A stretch of DNA of 64,000 bases from Branchinecta lynchi (GCA_023053575.1 JAKZAP010000016.1:22090030-22154029); one strand, 5' to 3'. Shown: positions 50,201 to 63,554, numbered from the stretch's first letter. A program made the numbers and translations. The notes: generated from the sequence alone by a model not told the origin.

Positions 50201-52263
50201 ACGCGAGTTGAAGTAATTGCGAGACGGTGGCTCGCTTGCCGCTCCCCTCTATCTACACTTTTCATGAAAATGTACTCTTATGTCAAATATTTAGACCTAG
50301 TGCGTTTGTGTTGACTGGTGTTTGTGTGAATTGGATTCGTGTGGACAAATTGACGGGACCCCTGTTAGGAGAGTTAGAGGCGCGCCCCAGATTCCTGTGA
50401 CTGGCTTAGGGTGGAGAGATCGGGATGGAACTCGGTGGACAGGACCATCATGTAACGCTCCGGTGGAGCTGGAGGGGGATTTCGAAAGAGACATCCGACA
50501 ACGACGTCGCAGTACTAACTACCCACGCAAGTGCCTTGTGAGCTTCCCGCTCTTGTTTTCTTTATTATGCGAAGGGTTCACTCTCAAAATAGGTATTTTG
50601 TAAGTGCCCGCAATTTCCCAGCCGTTGCCCACTGAGGACGTAAAGTGGTGCCTACCAAGTGAGCAGTCCCTCGATTAGAACACTTGCTACCCGAGTCAAA
50701 TAAACAAGCAATTTGCTGCGTCTAGCTGTCTGGTCGCGAAAGGAGCTAGAAAATGTCATACTGTTTTCTCGCGATTTATGGGGTTGTCTAAAGCTAAAGA
50801 ACACGCGTGTTTTGCCACTAAAATAGTTCCCGCCTTTAAATTCCAAGCCCCTGTACACTTGCTATTGCGCGTGATGCTTGGCTCTGCCTGTCTCTGGGTC
50901 ACGCGGGTAGCATATCCAATATACCCAACGAGAGTAAGAGGATCGGCTCGTAGAAAGCAACAGTGTTTCGGCAGACCCGATCTAGTGTGCTATTCGATAA
51001 GGATACCTGATACAAGTTATAAGGTTTGTTGGAGCGAATTCACTCTCGGAACACGGATATTACATGTCGTACAATACAGTGCACTTTTAAATACGTCCGA
51101 GATCTTTGCAAGGTTCTTTAATTAGGGGATATGTGCCTTCGAAAACCGACAACGTGGTTTTAAGGACTCCCTTTCATGGAATTAATTTTTTAGAAGTGTT
51201 TCTTCAAGATTCAAGCCACGGTTGTGTAGTGTTAGATTCCAGATTCCAAAAGACCCCTTTTTTCTTCCCAGCAGTTCTTAGTTGGTTCGAACTCAAAAGC
51301 GAGGATAACCATTATGATGCGAACTACAATTACTAATGCTGTTTTGTTGTGCGACTATTTTTTAATTTCTTTAAAGTCGAAAGTCTTACTTGGAACGCAC
51401 CCTGTCATATTTTACGTGTCTATGTTATTATGAATCTGAGGAGTTATTAACTATTGGTTCATAATGTACATGGATATCATTGGCTCTACCTGAAATTTTA
51501 GTGCACCTTCAGCTGCTTCTTAATTCAGGCACTTACATTTTAGGGCTGCCCTAAATGTAAAAACAGGCCCTTTTCTTTCCGTTTCAATTTCCACAGTGTA
51601 ACCTACTATTCTTCTGAAATGCTGCTCAAATGCTCCCTCTCTGTTTTTTTTTAGACTAAAATCGAAAAGCTTACGAGTTCTTCACCCTGTTACTCATTCT
51701 TTATTGTCCTGACTTCAGGTCTTGAAAAGAGTAGGTCTTAGCAATCGCAAATATCAGCAGGTCTTGGTGGCTAAGTGTCTCAGTGGTTGTAACCAATGTT
51801 GCAGGGAATTCGAAGTTTTGGCAATGACAAAGGATTCCGATGGAACTATCAAATCTCATGTGAGCTGTCAATCAAGCGGATAGATCCATTCAGCAATTGT
51901 TCTTACTACTTATTCGAACACGCAAAACTAGCCGACAAATACGTTGGAACATATCCGAATTTCTGGTTATCGCCAGATTCTGGCAGAACTGTCGACCCAG
52001 AACGAAGAAGAAGCAGATATCGATTCGTCTTCTTAGCCCTACGTATCCACTCCAAAGAATTTGCTTAAACAAAAACTTTAGTTCGTACCGCCTTTTATTA
52101 CCGGATTCCGGCCGAAATGTCGATCCGGCAGGAAGTAACGTTAACATACCGATTGACCACGTAATTTTTATCTCGATAATCTAATCAACTGAGTGAAAGA
52201 AAATTGTGCGAGAACTCGAGCAGTATTTTGGTCAGATCTCCAATTTTTGTAAAAAAAAAAAAC
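50201..52263. other. intergenic, no recognised gene
   Basis: Several 60-115-aa open frames without motifs or splice structure. AAGTGCCTTGTGAGCTTCCC at 50529 is a copy of the module at 25306. Confidence 0.35.
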
Positions 52264-52521
52264 GGGATCGACTAAAAAGAGGCACGGCACGGCACGCTAT
52301 GGTGCGGGAGGCACGAATAATAATTAGAGATCGCAAGTAATAGAAGTAGACAAGTAAGTGAGAGTTCGTAACTCCAGAGCTTAAAAGAAGGCACGATAGA
52401 ACATTATTTCTGCCCCTCACTCAGAAGCTTGAAAGGGACCTTTTAGTTTTCATGCCTCCTTTTAGTACTCGTGCCTCCTACACTATGTCGTGCCGTGCCG
52501 TGCCTCTTTTTAGTCGATCCC
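52264..52521. mobile_element. foldback MITE with GGGATCGACTAAAAAGAGG ends
   Basis: Left GGGATCGACTAAAAAGAGGC and right GCCTCTTTTTAGTCGATCCC are perfect inverted repeats, then GGCACGGCACG arms. The terminal GGGRTCGACTAAAA matches the MULE-like foldback at 30670-31352, suggesting one superfamily. Confidence 0.85.
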
Positions 52522-53270
52522 CCAAAAAATCTCAGTACGTACGAAATTCATCGAGATCACCGGCGAGCAGGTGGACATACGATACCACATCTATGCACTC
52601 GCTATCGTCTGAGAATCCGTAATCATAAAAGCTGCGGTAGAAAAGTTAGAATAAATCAGACAATTACAAATATGCTACACAGCCTTTTACCAGGTGTTAA
52701 TGGTGTTTAAAGACATAATAATTTCGACCGAAAAAATTGGGCCTTCTTTGACCCTTTACAAATTCAGAGTGAGTACTACAGATCAAGGGTCACAGCGATT
52801 CATGTACGCTGAAACACAGTGATCTAGTTTTAAGCTAGCTCGATGAAAAGGTTAAAAGTGCTCTGAAACAATAGCAAATAAATTTGTAACCCTCCGGTTT
52901 CTTGTGGGATGTGTGCGTAAGCTTTCCTTAGCAGGTCAAGGTTATTTTCTATTTTAATCATCTGTCAGCGATATCACATTCAAATAGAGACAAAAAAATG
53001 CTACTACTATTAGATCGTAGCTGTGAGCTGGTTATGAGGTTATGTTATTTGCCTTTCAGTTACGGAATGGTACTAGTTTTAATAACAAAAATAATGTCAT
53101 AAAAAGTAAGAAAAATAGGCTACATTATTGAGTAAGCTGTCTGTCCACGTTGGTAAACCCTTCCATCCTGGCAAACTGAGTTCCTTTCTGAATTTTCTTT
53201 GTAATGTCAAGTTACATTTAATTTTTTTCAAAAAGATTGCCCTTCTAGATTTTACTATCCTCGCATCCTT
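52522..53270. other. intergenic, nothing recognised
   Basis: No gene or shared repeat. Confidence 0.35.
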
Positions 53271-53278
53271 CTCCCTAC

Positions 53279-53500
53279 CAGAGGTGTTATTAGCCAAAAT
53301 GTTTGGCGGGGGGGGGAGGGTATTTACCGACTGGTTGATCATTTTACCGACTGTTTTTGCACAACAAAATTACTCTTCTTAAGAAAAACTGACTGTTTTA
53401 ATAAAAAATCGCCCGTTCCCTAGATTTTTTTCAATGGAAAATGTTTTTACGACAACATTGGGGGGGGGGGGCATCCCCCCTCCGATACGTGACGTCCCTG
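53279..53500. mobile_element. ACCGACTG-type hAT MITE, perfect 8-bp duplication
   Basis: CAGAGGTGTTATTAGCC to GTGACGTCCCTG; CTCCCTAC on both sides (53271-53278, 53501-53508). Internal G10-12 tracts and ACCGACTG repeats. Confidence 0.9.
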
Positions 53501-53684
53501 CTCCCTACATCACACCTTCGCTCAACTTCAGCTTATGTCTCTCGGCAGTGCCTGTATGCTTGTTTCCGTCGAGATTATGTTGGTGCTACAAATTTCCTTA
53601 TTTGGTATCCTTTCTTCCTTGAACCGTTTCTTTTCCCTATCCGTGTAGCCCTTGTAGGGCCACAAAGGAAAAATAGATCCGAAC

Positions 53685-53689
<5 letters not shown>

Positions 53690-53715
<26 letters not shown>

Positions 53716-53723
53716 TGTATGTA
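53690..53723. repeat. ATGT microsatellite
   Basis: About eight ATGT units in a row. Confidence 0.95.
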
Positions 53724-55039
53724 TTGTACATGTATTGCATATTAGCTACAGTAGCATTTCTCAAGTTGACATACGTTAACAGTGCTAGCGAGGCTTCAAA
53801 TGCTAGATTTATGTGCTAACTTATTGTTATTACCAAGGTTCAAGGTTTTTTTTACTTCTTAGCGGTAACTAAAACACAATACTCTGCGCTTACAATTACT
53901 TCAGGGTTTGAACCGGAGGAAAAAATACATCAACTGGTCCAATCAAAATGTTCCATAAAAAAAAAAAAAAAAAAAAAAAAATCGACCCAACGTGGAATAG
54001 AACGATCACGGTATGAAACTGCCAACAGGTGGTAACTCATTTAGACTTACCACTGGAAAACACAATAAATTTGGGGTACAACGTCATGATTGCAAAACAA
54101 TGCGAAATAAACGGAATTTGACTTTTGTTGTTAAAAACGGGTTTGCATGTAAGCTGCAAACGAATTTTGACGAAACAGTGGATATATTAATACATGATGA
54201 ATAGTGATGAATGGATTAGTACCTATGAAATCGCCTCTGGATCACCTGGAGTCGTCTTGTGGATGTATGATATAGCCGTCGCAAAAACATAGAAACCCCC
54301 AGCGTGTGATATTTTTTGTTCTGATATCCCTGGTCGTCAGAAGAAAATATCACAAACTCTGTCAACATACCAATAATAGACGCTTTAATGGATGCCATGC
54401 GCGATCTATTTCGGTAAGGCGGATTTCATAACCAGTAACTGTGGACTAAAGGGCTGTGCAGTGGTCATTTGATGGAACTCGTACAACATCGGACGAGCAA
54501 CATCACTTGTCCGAATGGGAGCTGGAGTGAAGATTTAGCATTGTGAAAGTAATCTGACCGGATTTCGGCTTCATCCTTCTCGTATATTCTAGCTGCAGTG
54601 AGCCTACTCACTTGCCAAATTTGACAAGCAAGAAACGGCTCTGGTACTAGTGGCGACTGACCGATCAAACGCTGTGGCAAATACTAAAGAAATACCTCCC
54701 AGTTTAGGTTATGTCATAATATCTGAGGTCGATGCCAGCCTATATATTGTATCTGATATGAAGATACTTCCTTACGCTAATCACATTTTCCACACATGAC
54801 TGGGCTTGAATTTTCAGCGGTCAAGCTCAGCTAACTTGATGGGCCTTAAAAGATCAGAATCAGAATGAAAGGGTGCTGACAGGTTTTACAACAAAAACTC
54901 ATGAAAAATATGTATTTTTATGGACTTGCCAGCGCGTGGCAAGTCGGACAAGTTAGTATCAGTGGAAATAAGATAGATGGAAACTAGTCCCCGTTCTGAG
55001 AACCCGAGTGAAACATAATGCAAAGAACCGGACACTAGT
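53724..55039. other. intergenic
   Basis: A26-type tract at 53957-53982. No gene recognised. Confidence 0.4.
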
Positions 55040-55415
55040 TGCGTTTTTGTGGATCCATGGTATCTGTTACCACGGTAACTGGATCTGCAATTAGTCGTTT
55101 TTGCAGTTATCGTGGTATCTGATATACGGTTGCTCTGCAAAAACGACAATTGCCGAAATTGCACTTTTCGAAGTCATCCCAAAAGAAAATCTGATATTCA
55201 GTCACATCACCAAGTGCCACTTCTTTCTCACCAATATGACAAAAAATCATGAAAGTGAGATGACTTTTCAGATACTAAGATCAGTTACCACGGTCGGACC
55301 CTGGTATCTGAATATCAGATACCACGATAACTGGCCAGATACCACGATAACTGCAAAAATGACTTTAGACCGTGGTATCAAATACCATGGTATCTTCAAA
55401 AACGCAACTACCGAC
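55040..55415. mobile_element. ATACCACGG-type inverted-repeat element, copy 2
   Basis: CCATGGTATCTGTTACCACGG at one end, ACCATGGTATCTTCAAAAACG at the other, with the conserved inner block around 55140-55205. Inverted relative to 1275-1670. Confidence 0.7.
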
Positions 55416-56696
55416 TGGCTATGGTTGGTCATTTGCACGGGATGGGGCAGTTTTAGTTTGTTGTTGTTGTTTGTAGGTTGACGTTTATAGAGCTTTAGCT
55501 CATACACGCTCGTACCACTGGTTATGCGTGATCTTATGCAAGTATGTACAATACTTTACTTTTAGTTTGTTTGACAGAGCGACAGAAAACAAAGAAAGAT
55601 CTGCAAGATCGTGTATTGTTAGCTTCAAGATTGCACCAGTAGATGGCTTATACATTCAGAGAGGTTAACTGGGTGGATAAGAGTAAATGTTTCTAAGGTT
55701 TACACTAAGACAAATAGTCAATCAATCAATCAATCAATTTTATTTAGAACCCTAATAGCACTAGGCTAACATGGGCCGGAAAAATAAACACTCACTACAA
55801 TACAAGTAAGACGCAAACTAACAAACAATAAATAAGAAACGAACATAGATCACGAACAGTTAAAATGTTTAGTAAAATACGGAACGAATGAATTAAGGTA
55901 TATTTCGGAAGATTTCGTAGGTGGGGGAACAATCTTGGGTTTTGGGTCGTCCTTGCTTCGCGTATTCGGTCCATGAGAGGGTGTAACGAAGTCTGGAAGG
56001 AGGTGCTGAATCAGTTACTTTAAGGGGACTTCCATGGAGTTATTGAGGGATCCTACGACAGCTTCTGGTAGAGTTCGAGCCATTCCATGATTTTTCCGTT
56101 CATAGAAAAGCAGACTACCAATCCTACAGAAAAGAAAGCTGGCTTTCAAGAACGTCCAATTTCACACGATTCCTCTGCTAATGGTTTCTTTCCTTTACGG
56201 TCAAAGCCGACAGTTGATCCTGTTGATGTTTACCACGTAGCCTACCCTTCATCACTATATGGTATAATCTGTCAAGATTTAAACTTAGATCCATCCTGCG
56301 AAAGTGGTTTACGGTGGATTGGCGTTGAAAACAAGTTCTACAAGGACAAATTCCGAACAGGAAGGGTTGAGCAAAATTTCGCATTCAGACGACCGGATCC
56401 TACTTTTGTCTCGATAAATTCATTAGCTCAAGAAAAATTCACAGCGTCCACTCTGAGACGCCGGATATTTTTATTTCCCATCTGACTGAGCAGGAAAAAA
56501 AGCGAAGTATTTGGATTGATTTGTCAAGGACGATTATTTCGTCATTTCAAACATGTACACGCAACACGACTGTTAACGGCCTGACCACGGGACTAATTAA
56601 TGCTGAGTAGAGAAAGTTTACGGAAAACGTGATACTTTTCAAGAAATGTAGTAAAACTTGCATTTTTCTCGAAAATTTGACGCAGTTGACATACAA
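55416..56696. other. intergenic; LINE tail on the minus strand
   Basis: AATCAATCAATCAATCAATT at 55719-55738 followed by TTATTTAGAACC is the inverted 3' end of a LINE. The 132-aa open frame 56087-56485 is not recognised. Confidence 0.45.
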
Positions 56697-57390
56697 GAGC
56701 TGGGGCCAGAGCAAAATAACACTAAACGGCAGCCCCTTCGCAAACGGACCATACTCGTAGCGCCGCCCACTACTATTGCGGCATTTAACTTGCGGGTTTA
56801 GACATTTCTAGTAAAGCAAAGGTGCGGTCTGCACACACCAAGGAAACAACAGAGGCTGTAGTTTTTTGCAATGTTCAGAATATGAAGTTATCGGAGCCAG
56901 CACTGGTGAACGACTTTCAACGGTATGGATGTTCTCTATCGTTAGTGGTGATAGTATCGCTGCTATTCGAGTGTGTGTCAATTTTGTCAAATCTTGGCGC
57001 TACTTCCTAGTCAGAGCGAATAACACCAGAGAGTAGCGTCAAGACTTTCAAAAAGTGACACACAGTCGAGTAGCAGCGACAATAGCAAAACTAGCGATAG
57101 AGAACGTCCCTACTTAAACTCATTCAGCCGTTCACCAGCGCTAGCTCCAATAACTTCATATTCTGAACATAGCAAAAAAATGACAAAGTCTCCATTGTTT
57201 CCTTGGTGTGTGCAAACCGCACCTTTGCTTTACTAGAAATTTCTAAACCTACAAGTTTGTCTCGCTTTAAATGCCACAAGCGTAGTGGGCGGCGCAACGA
57301 ATATGGCTCGTTTCCAAAGTATGGAAAACATAGGTCTTGCCACTACTCCTTAGTGTTATTTTGCTCTGGCTGTGGTTTGGTGTGACACTG
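56697..57390. mobile_element. large foldback element (~690 bp)
   Basis: Arms of about 310-340 bp: AGAGCAAAATAACACTAA (56711) pairs with TTAGTGTTATTTTGCTCT (57350); GGTGCGGTCTGCACACACCA pairs with GGTGTGTGCAAACCGCACC; CGCTGCTATTCGAGTGTGTG pairs with CACACAGTCGAGTAGCAGCG. A short loop lies near 57005-57030. The ORFs in the arms are palindromic artefacts. Confidence 0.85.
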
Positions 57391-57714
57391 AATCATTTGA
57401 AGATAAAAGACGGATATAACCTAGGAATCCACGAGTGGATGGAGCTGGAGATTATCTGCTTTTAGGTTTTTGTTACCGAAGCTAATCCATAATAACTTGC
57501 ACAATAAAACATTAGCACAAAAATACTGATTTATTCTACCACATTAATTTGTAGGGGGTTGCTTTTTCTTTATGTCCGTAAAAGAAACTTTCAATCCAGT
57601 AATAAGGACATCCCGATGAAAAATTTGTAGCCTGCGTAGTTGTATGATAGTTGTACGAAAGATTCGCATCTAGTGATATGCAATAGTAAAGAGTAGCCTA
57701 CTATCATTTAATGT
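57391..57714. other. intergenic, nothing recognised
   Basis: No gene or shared repeat. Confidence 0.35.
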
Positions 57715-57890
57715 GCCTCAGACTGGGCCAATCTTGAGTAGTAGTACCCAGTAGCATCCTGTCTTGCTCTAGGAGCATCCAGTCTTGCTAATAGTAGCAT
57801 GCAGTATAATGCAGCTATCATCAGTTAGTACTCCATGCTACTTTTTCGTACAACTTCATACTACTATTCTGAGAAAAAAATTTCATCGGG
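57715..57890. repeat. AGTAGCAT repeat pair, copy 2
   Basis: Shared with 35376-35560, same orientation. Confidence 0.6.
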
Positions 57891-58069
57891 ATATGTAGCA
57901 CACAATGAAGGTGGAACATAAGGAGAACGAGTTACTAGTTCATAGAAATGATTAACGTGAACACAACTATATCTTTTGTTTCTGGATAGCCCTAACAACT
58001 TCCAACGTTATTCACAACTAACAGAAACAAATTTATTTCTTTATTGCAACTAGTGCTGGGCAATATTTG

Positions 58070-58385
58070 GATTTTTCGATATATCGATATTTTCACATTC
58101 GATATTCGATAAACGATATCGATATTTCTTTACCATGTTTCTCAAACTCCAAACAAATAAGAAATGAATTAAGGAAAGATATGGCTCCTATTTCGGATAT
58201 AAACTAAAAGCTTAACGCTAAATGTAGTAATAAAAATAAATGTAGGGTATGTTGGATTATTTACAATAATTATGAATGAAAAAATCTCGTTTTCGATATC
58301 GATATTAACGTTTCTATATTCGATATCGATGTTTTTGATCCGATATATTGATATGTCGTTATCGATATCGAATTTCGCCTAACAC
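58070..58385. repeat. ATCGATAT-rich element
   Basis: Two clusters of TTCGATATCGATAT words, at 58075-58125 and 58290-58375, bracket a plain ~165-bp interior. AGTGCTGGGCAATATTTGGA at the left and GAATTTCGCCTAACACTA at the right suggest a hAT-type MITE (CAGTG-like ends), decayed. Confidence 0.55.
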
Positions 58386-60316
58386 TAATCGCAACGGACC
58401 TACTCCTTCGCTAGCAATTATAGAGTATTTTTTTTCTTCTTCATGAAAAACGACAGAATTTTAAGGAGAAATGATCTAGGCTACGAATCCCAAAACAAAT
58501 TAATGAAGGAAGGTACATGACGTACTGTGGAATATTTAGCTGTTTTGGACTTTTTTACTCGTACACCAGCTAAATCATTTCTTTTCGATCGTTTTTGACA
58601 CTTATCCAAATGTTTCACTACTTGGTATTTTTTGCTTTAAGACAGTAAAATAGAAAGGAAAAACTTGAAATCAGCTAGCAGCCACCTGTTTCAGCTTTTT
58701 TCTGGCTTCAGCATCGCTTTACAGTAGGTTAATATTTATTTGTGTTCTTCTTCTTTATGCTTTGCATTTCTGGTTGACTTTTAATCCTGCTACTTCTTCC
58801 ATAGGGGTTGTACTATTTAGTTTGAACGGGATCTTGAGGGTGAAGTTACGGGCAGCCTAGCAATCGAGGCAAAGTCTGAAAGAAGAGACAAAAAGAAATT
58901 AGCTCAAGGGAAATATTGTAAAATCTAGCTGAAGTTTAATAAAGTTTTCGGCAAGTATTTTGTTGGTCGACGACTTTCAAATAAGAATAGCATACCGGTA
59001 CTGTATTTTACAACCGAGGGGTTGTCCACTGTCAATTTTGGTTTACAGCAAGTGCCGGTGTTATAATATTAAAATCTGCATGTTCAAAGTTTAATCTCCT
59101 AATTTATGCCGGTGTCGGAGCCGTTACTTCGTCCGGTGCAGGGACGGTGCCTGCCGGTGCCAGGAAAAGGTGCAAAGCAAGTGCCGGAGAGTGAGTAACC
59201 CCTCGTTGACAACAAGCGAACAATGTAATGTACCTCCGAATTGCGCCATCCAACTGTCATACCACCGTTGGTTCCAATCAGCGACTTAAATGCGGGTGGC
59301 CTAGACATCTGTGCAAGAAGCTTCCATATCTCCTTTAGGATTCGATACACAGTGCGGTTCGGGCGTTTGTAGGCTGGAATTATGCAAGACTTTATGCCTT
59401 GCAGTCAGTTCCGTACAGAAAAGCTCAGACATTATCAACCGTATACGATAGCGCAGATATTCCGCCCGAGATCCCTGTTCGTCTACCCGCATCATTACAG
59501 GCAAACCGATCCACAAAAGCTACCTTAGCGCTTTAATTAGGTCCTATAAACGGAAGCCGCAATTAACAACTTCCTACGCTTTACTTCGCCCCCTCGCTTC
59601 CTATTTCTTAAGAAGACCGCGCGGTCTGCCGGAAATCACGCATCAGTAGGTCAGTAGGTTCCTGCTTGGTTCACAACCGTCACATAACTATTTGCTAACG
59701 CCAGTGGGTCTGCACTTAAAAACCTGTACTACAGGTTTGTTAGCATCTCTTTGGAATTATTAATACATACACGCGTCATAGAACTCGAGCCGGTATAACA
59801 GCTGAGAATGCTATAGAATGGCTTCTTGGATTTTTTTTAATCGTCCGACACATCACACAGGTTGAAATTCCACCTTTGATTTTTATTCAGATTTTTTTCA
59901 GCAATAGTGTTATTTATACGCCTAAAATTTATTTTGTCATTAATTCGCACAAAAAGTACAGTGCGCCATCCGCCATAGAACATGACCCGTTTCTAGTATA
60001 CCGAGAATGCAATGACGCAGCTGCTTTCGTGTAGGCTACCTTTCCCAGATCACGTCCTAACACTAATTTGTTGTTAGAAAACAATGAGTTGCGCAGTATT
60101 CCATTAAAATCAATAAACGTCCGAGCTGCATTGCGTGTAACAAGCAACGGCGGTTCAGCAAATATATACTACAGGGGTAGACACCGGCATTTCGGCCCCG
60201 TTCCTTTTAGGGGCTCTGCAATCACGCACACAAATAATTTTGATTTCACTGATAATTAACAATCACGCGTTTCGGTGCAAACTATGTACGTTTGAATGAC
60301 CGGCAGCAAACTACGG
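58386..60316. other. intergenic; possible minus-strand exon near 59228-59370
   Basis: No recognised gene. On the minus strand, CATAATTCCAG/CC at about 59374 and GAG/GTACATT at about 59231 bracket an open segment containing YRILKEIWKLLAQMSRPPAF. This could be an exon, but I cannot assign it. Confidence 0.25.
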
Positions 60317-60502
60317 CCCGTATCCAGGAATTTATTTCGGGGGGGGGGGGGGGGGGGGGGGGTTGCCTGATGTTCGGACAAAAAAGTACAAAAACACATA
60401 GATCAGAGAGAAAAGCCTATACAAATCATTAATTTTGTATGTTTCGGGGGGGGGGGGGGCGGGGGGCAACCCCCTAACCCCCCCTCTGGATACGGCCTTG
60501 TT
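60317..60502 (+). mobile_element. CGTATCCAG-type G/C-homopolymer element
   Basis: GCCCGTATCCAGGAATTTATT, a G tract of about 22, the core AGAGAAAAGCCTATACAAAT, a second G tract, a C tract, then CTGGATACGGCCTTG. The best example of the family. Confidence 0.8.
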
Positions 60503-61104
60503 GTCTAGTAAAATTGCCATAATCAAATTGTTGGTTGGCAGATTTTAAAGGAATTCAATCAGCAGTTCAGCAGTTTAGCATGTCAGTAAGTCAAAGGAAT
60601 TATTTCTACAGCTAATTCAATTCAATTCATTTATTCCCAAAATTCTGATAAAACAAAATGCACGGGATTGTCAAATTAACACAATACTGATTATTGTGTC
60701 ACTTTAAAAGCATGACATGTCAAACGCAAAGTTTGCCAGTATCAATAGGCTATCAAACATCCATTAAAACATTAGAGAATCCTCGAGCCCTCTCCCCCCC
60801 CCCCCCATAGTGTTTAATCAAACACCGGCAATTGGTAATTCCGTGCATTACTATGACGATATTCAAAATAATTCTCAAGTTTGTTTGATTTTTCTCGCAT
60901 AGTAGTCCCAGCTCCACTGTTGGAACCTTGTCTAGTTTTTGAAGACAGCCCAAGCCATATCCCTACGCACGCTTGGTGTGCTGGGATCTGGCTGGGATAC
61001 ACCAAGAACTTAAAAAACTGCCCTATCCAATACCAGGGACCCATAAACTTCCTGTATTACAGGAAATTTATGGGTCCTGTATCCCTGACAATACAGAATA
61101 TAGT
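60503..61104. other. intergenic; LINE tail and a hairpin
   Basis: ATTCAATTCAATTCATTTATT at 60617 resembles an inverted LINE 3' end. A strong hairpin lies at about 61028-61085 (GACCCATAAACTTCCTG / CAGGAAATTTATGGGTC). Confidence 0.45.
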
Positions 61105-61112
61105 CTTATAAG

Positions 61113-62434
61113 CAGGGGCGTCGCAAGTGCATTTTCGTTGGGGGTTCAGAGCCAAAATTTTACCGAATGTATAAAATAATTTTTTTTTATTGAATCCTAT
61201 AAACTGAGAATTCGAGCTTTAAATTATGGAACAGAATGGATGACGTCGGAAGAGAAACATTAAAGGTTGAAAGACGATAAGCCAACTATTAGGCGTCGTT
61301 TTGGCGAAGCCCACTTGGAGAATATATTTCCGTGCTCGATTTCAGTAACAGCTTCAATCTATTATACCCAAGAGAAAATTAAATCGAGCGCCGCAGGTGA
61401 ACATTTTCGAAATCCATTTTTTTTCCTGTAGGCTAAAATTGCTTCTCTTACAAATTCTATCATTTGCCGTGGATTAAAATACCGAGACTGCAAGAAGTTC
61501 CAGAAACCGGAGGGAGCGACGTTCCGGCAGCCCCAACTGCAGCTGTAGTCTAGTCAATACTACCCATGATCGCATAAAGTGAGCGCCGCAAGCGATATTT
61601 TTCTAAGTTAACTTTTCCCTGCCATATTTAACTATTTCCATTCAGATTCTACCTTTTAATGATTCGAAATGCCAATCCTAAAACTGGCTTAAAACCCCAG
61701 TTAAATGACTCGCCCTTCCACAAAACGGAAAACATTATGAAAATCGCCACAGGTGGAATTTTTTGAACATTTATGCTTAGTTATTCTTTATGGGATCCAA
61801 ACTAAAAGTAAGAACTATCGATGAAATCATAGATCAGTCCTTTTGTCTGCCTGTGCTTCACTCGACCTCTTCCGAGTTTCCGGGTTCGTGGTAACTCCGG
61901 AATCCGGTTCTTATACCAAATAAGCTTAGCCCGACAGCATGCTCGGGATTCTGTACAACCACTGAATCCCAGTTATTATACCCAATTGTTTTGGTATCGA
62001 AAGACTACCGAATAATATTCTTATTCGGTGTAATTTCGTCCAAACTGGAATAAAAGTCGGGATATGTCGTAAACACCGAATCCTGGAAATTATACCGAAT
62101 AAATTACCGAATCCTAGTCATGATACTGAATAATTCTGGCCGATAGCTTATTCGGGATTTTGTGTAACTACCGAATCTCCATAAATATACCGAATAGTTC
62201 TGACATCGGAAAATTATCAATTAATTTCAGTAAATTCTCTCACCGAATTCGTGATCACTATCGAAGATTTGTACCGATAGCCTGTTTGAGATTTTGTATA
62301 ACTACCCAATCCCCTTGAATATACCTAATACTTCTGCTATCGAAAAAATACCGAACAATTTTAACTTAAATATAAAAAAGTTGGAGGGGGGGGGGGGGGG
62401 GCTTCACCCCCGTAACTCCTTTGCGACGCCCCTG
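61113..62434. mobile_element. long non-autonomous hAT element, perfect 8-bp duplication
   Basis: TIRs CAGGGGCGTCGCAA / TTGCGACGCCCCTG; CTTATAAG on both sides (61105-61112, 62435-62442). 1322 bp. Left side AGCCAAAATTTTACCGA ties it to the ACCGACTG MITEs. The right two-fifths is a degenerate array of ACCGAATA/CGAATCC units. No transposase ORF. Confidence 0.9.
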
Positions 62435-62442
62435 CTTATAAG

Positions 62443-62807
62443 TGCAAAGATATAAGATTAAATGTTTGAAATTGATAGTCAATTTGCACAGTGACTGGAA
62501 AAAGCTGGAACCAAAAGAACAAAAGTTGTATCCCTAGTTTGTCTGTTCGGTATAAAGTGTAATACTAGTTGAAAGTGAGCGCTTTGTAGCTAGGCTTTGT
62601 ATATTAGACGCCTACAATATCGTTCGCTACAGTGGTGCTAATTATCATTACTGATATTAACAACTTAAGCTCGTACCAGACCGAGTTCTAAAAAGAAAAA
62701 AAAAGAATACGAGTCTATTTCTTTTATCCCAGTTTAAAAAATTAAAATAAAAAAGATAAACACCCATGAATATTCCTACAGCCCAAAGTGACTGCGAATC
62801 ATATTTG
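62443..62807. other. intergenic, nothing recognised
   Basis: No gene seen. Confidence 0.35.
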
Positions 62808-63000
62808 ACAGTGTTAAACGGATACGTCGAATTCTTCGAAGAAATTCAACTAAATCAGATAATGAAGCTGGAATCTAGTTGGTTTTCCACAGGTTCACTT
62901 TCCAGCTTGAGCACGACTTGAGCCTGAAGACGATCATTGCCAAAAAGCACCAAAAGATCGCTATGACAAAATTCAGCTGACATGTCCGTTTAACAGTGTC
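62808..63000. mobile_element. ACGTCAGC-type MITE, diverged
   Basis: GACAGTGTTAAACGGATACG on the left, CATGTCCGTTTAACAGTGTC on the right; core CATTGCCAAAAAGCACC is a decayed form of the family core. Confidence 0.7.
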
Positions 63001-63189
63001 GAGGATAAGGACCAAGACAGAAACAAACACCGGCTGTGGATTGATGATATGCCTTAGTTCTGTCTGGCTGTTCAAAATCGAAAAATCTACTAAGGTAGTA
63101 GGCTACCACAACAACTTCTAATAGCATAATCTACTTAGCACAAGAAAATGTAGCTTTAATTTAAAGTGCCCCTCAAAATAAGCTGCTGG

Positions 63190-63517
63190 AACAACATCTT
63201 TTAATGCTTCGCTCTAGTGCCATATACCGATCACTTTTCGGTCAGTCGGTCGGTCTGTCGGTACACTGTTCCCGAGTTAGGGTACTTCCAGAAGCGCTAG
63301 GACGGTACAACTTGGCAGGCATATACAGGGACTCGACCAAGAAATAATCACTTCCCGATCCGACCACTGTGGAGGGAGCAGTGGGAGGGGGAATCGGGAT
63401 CTTGAGGTATGACACGTGTGAAACGGATGATCGGATCTTACTGGTGGTCTTCCTTCTTCGTGTAATCTGCAGTTATGTTTGTGCTGTGTTTAGTGTGAAG
63501 TTTTCATGCGTGCGTTG

Positions 63518-63554
<37 letters not shown>

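Noticed and set aside
56087..56485. 132-aa open frame as a host gene
   Set aside because: No motif recognised; no supporting exon structure or conserved context.
59099..59516. minus-strand host exon(s) at 59.1-59.5 kb
   Set aside because: Splice-like edges exist but the encoded segment is not recognisable, so it is kept only as a low-confidence note.
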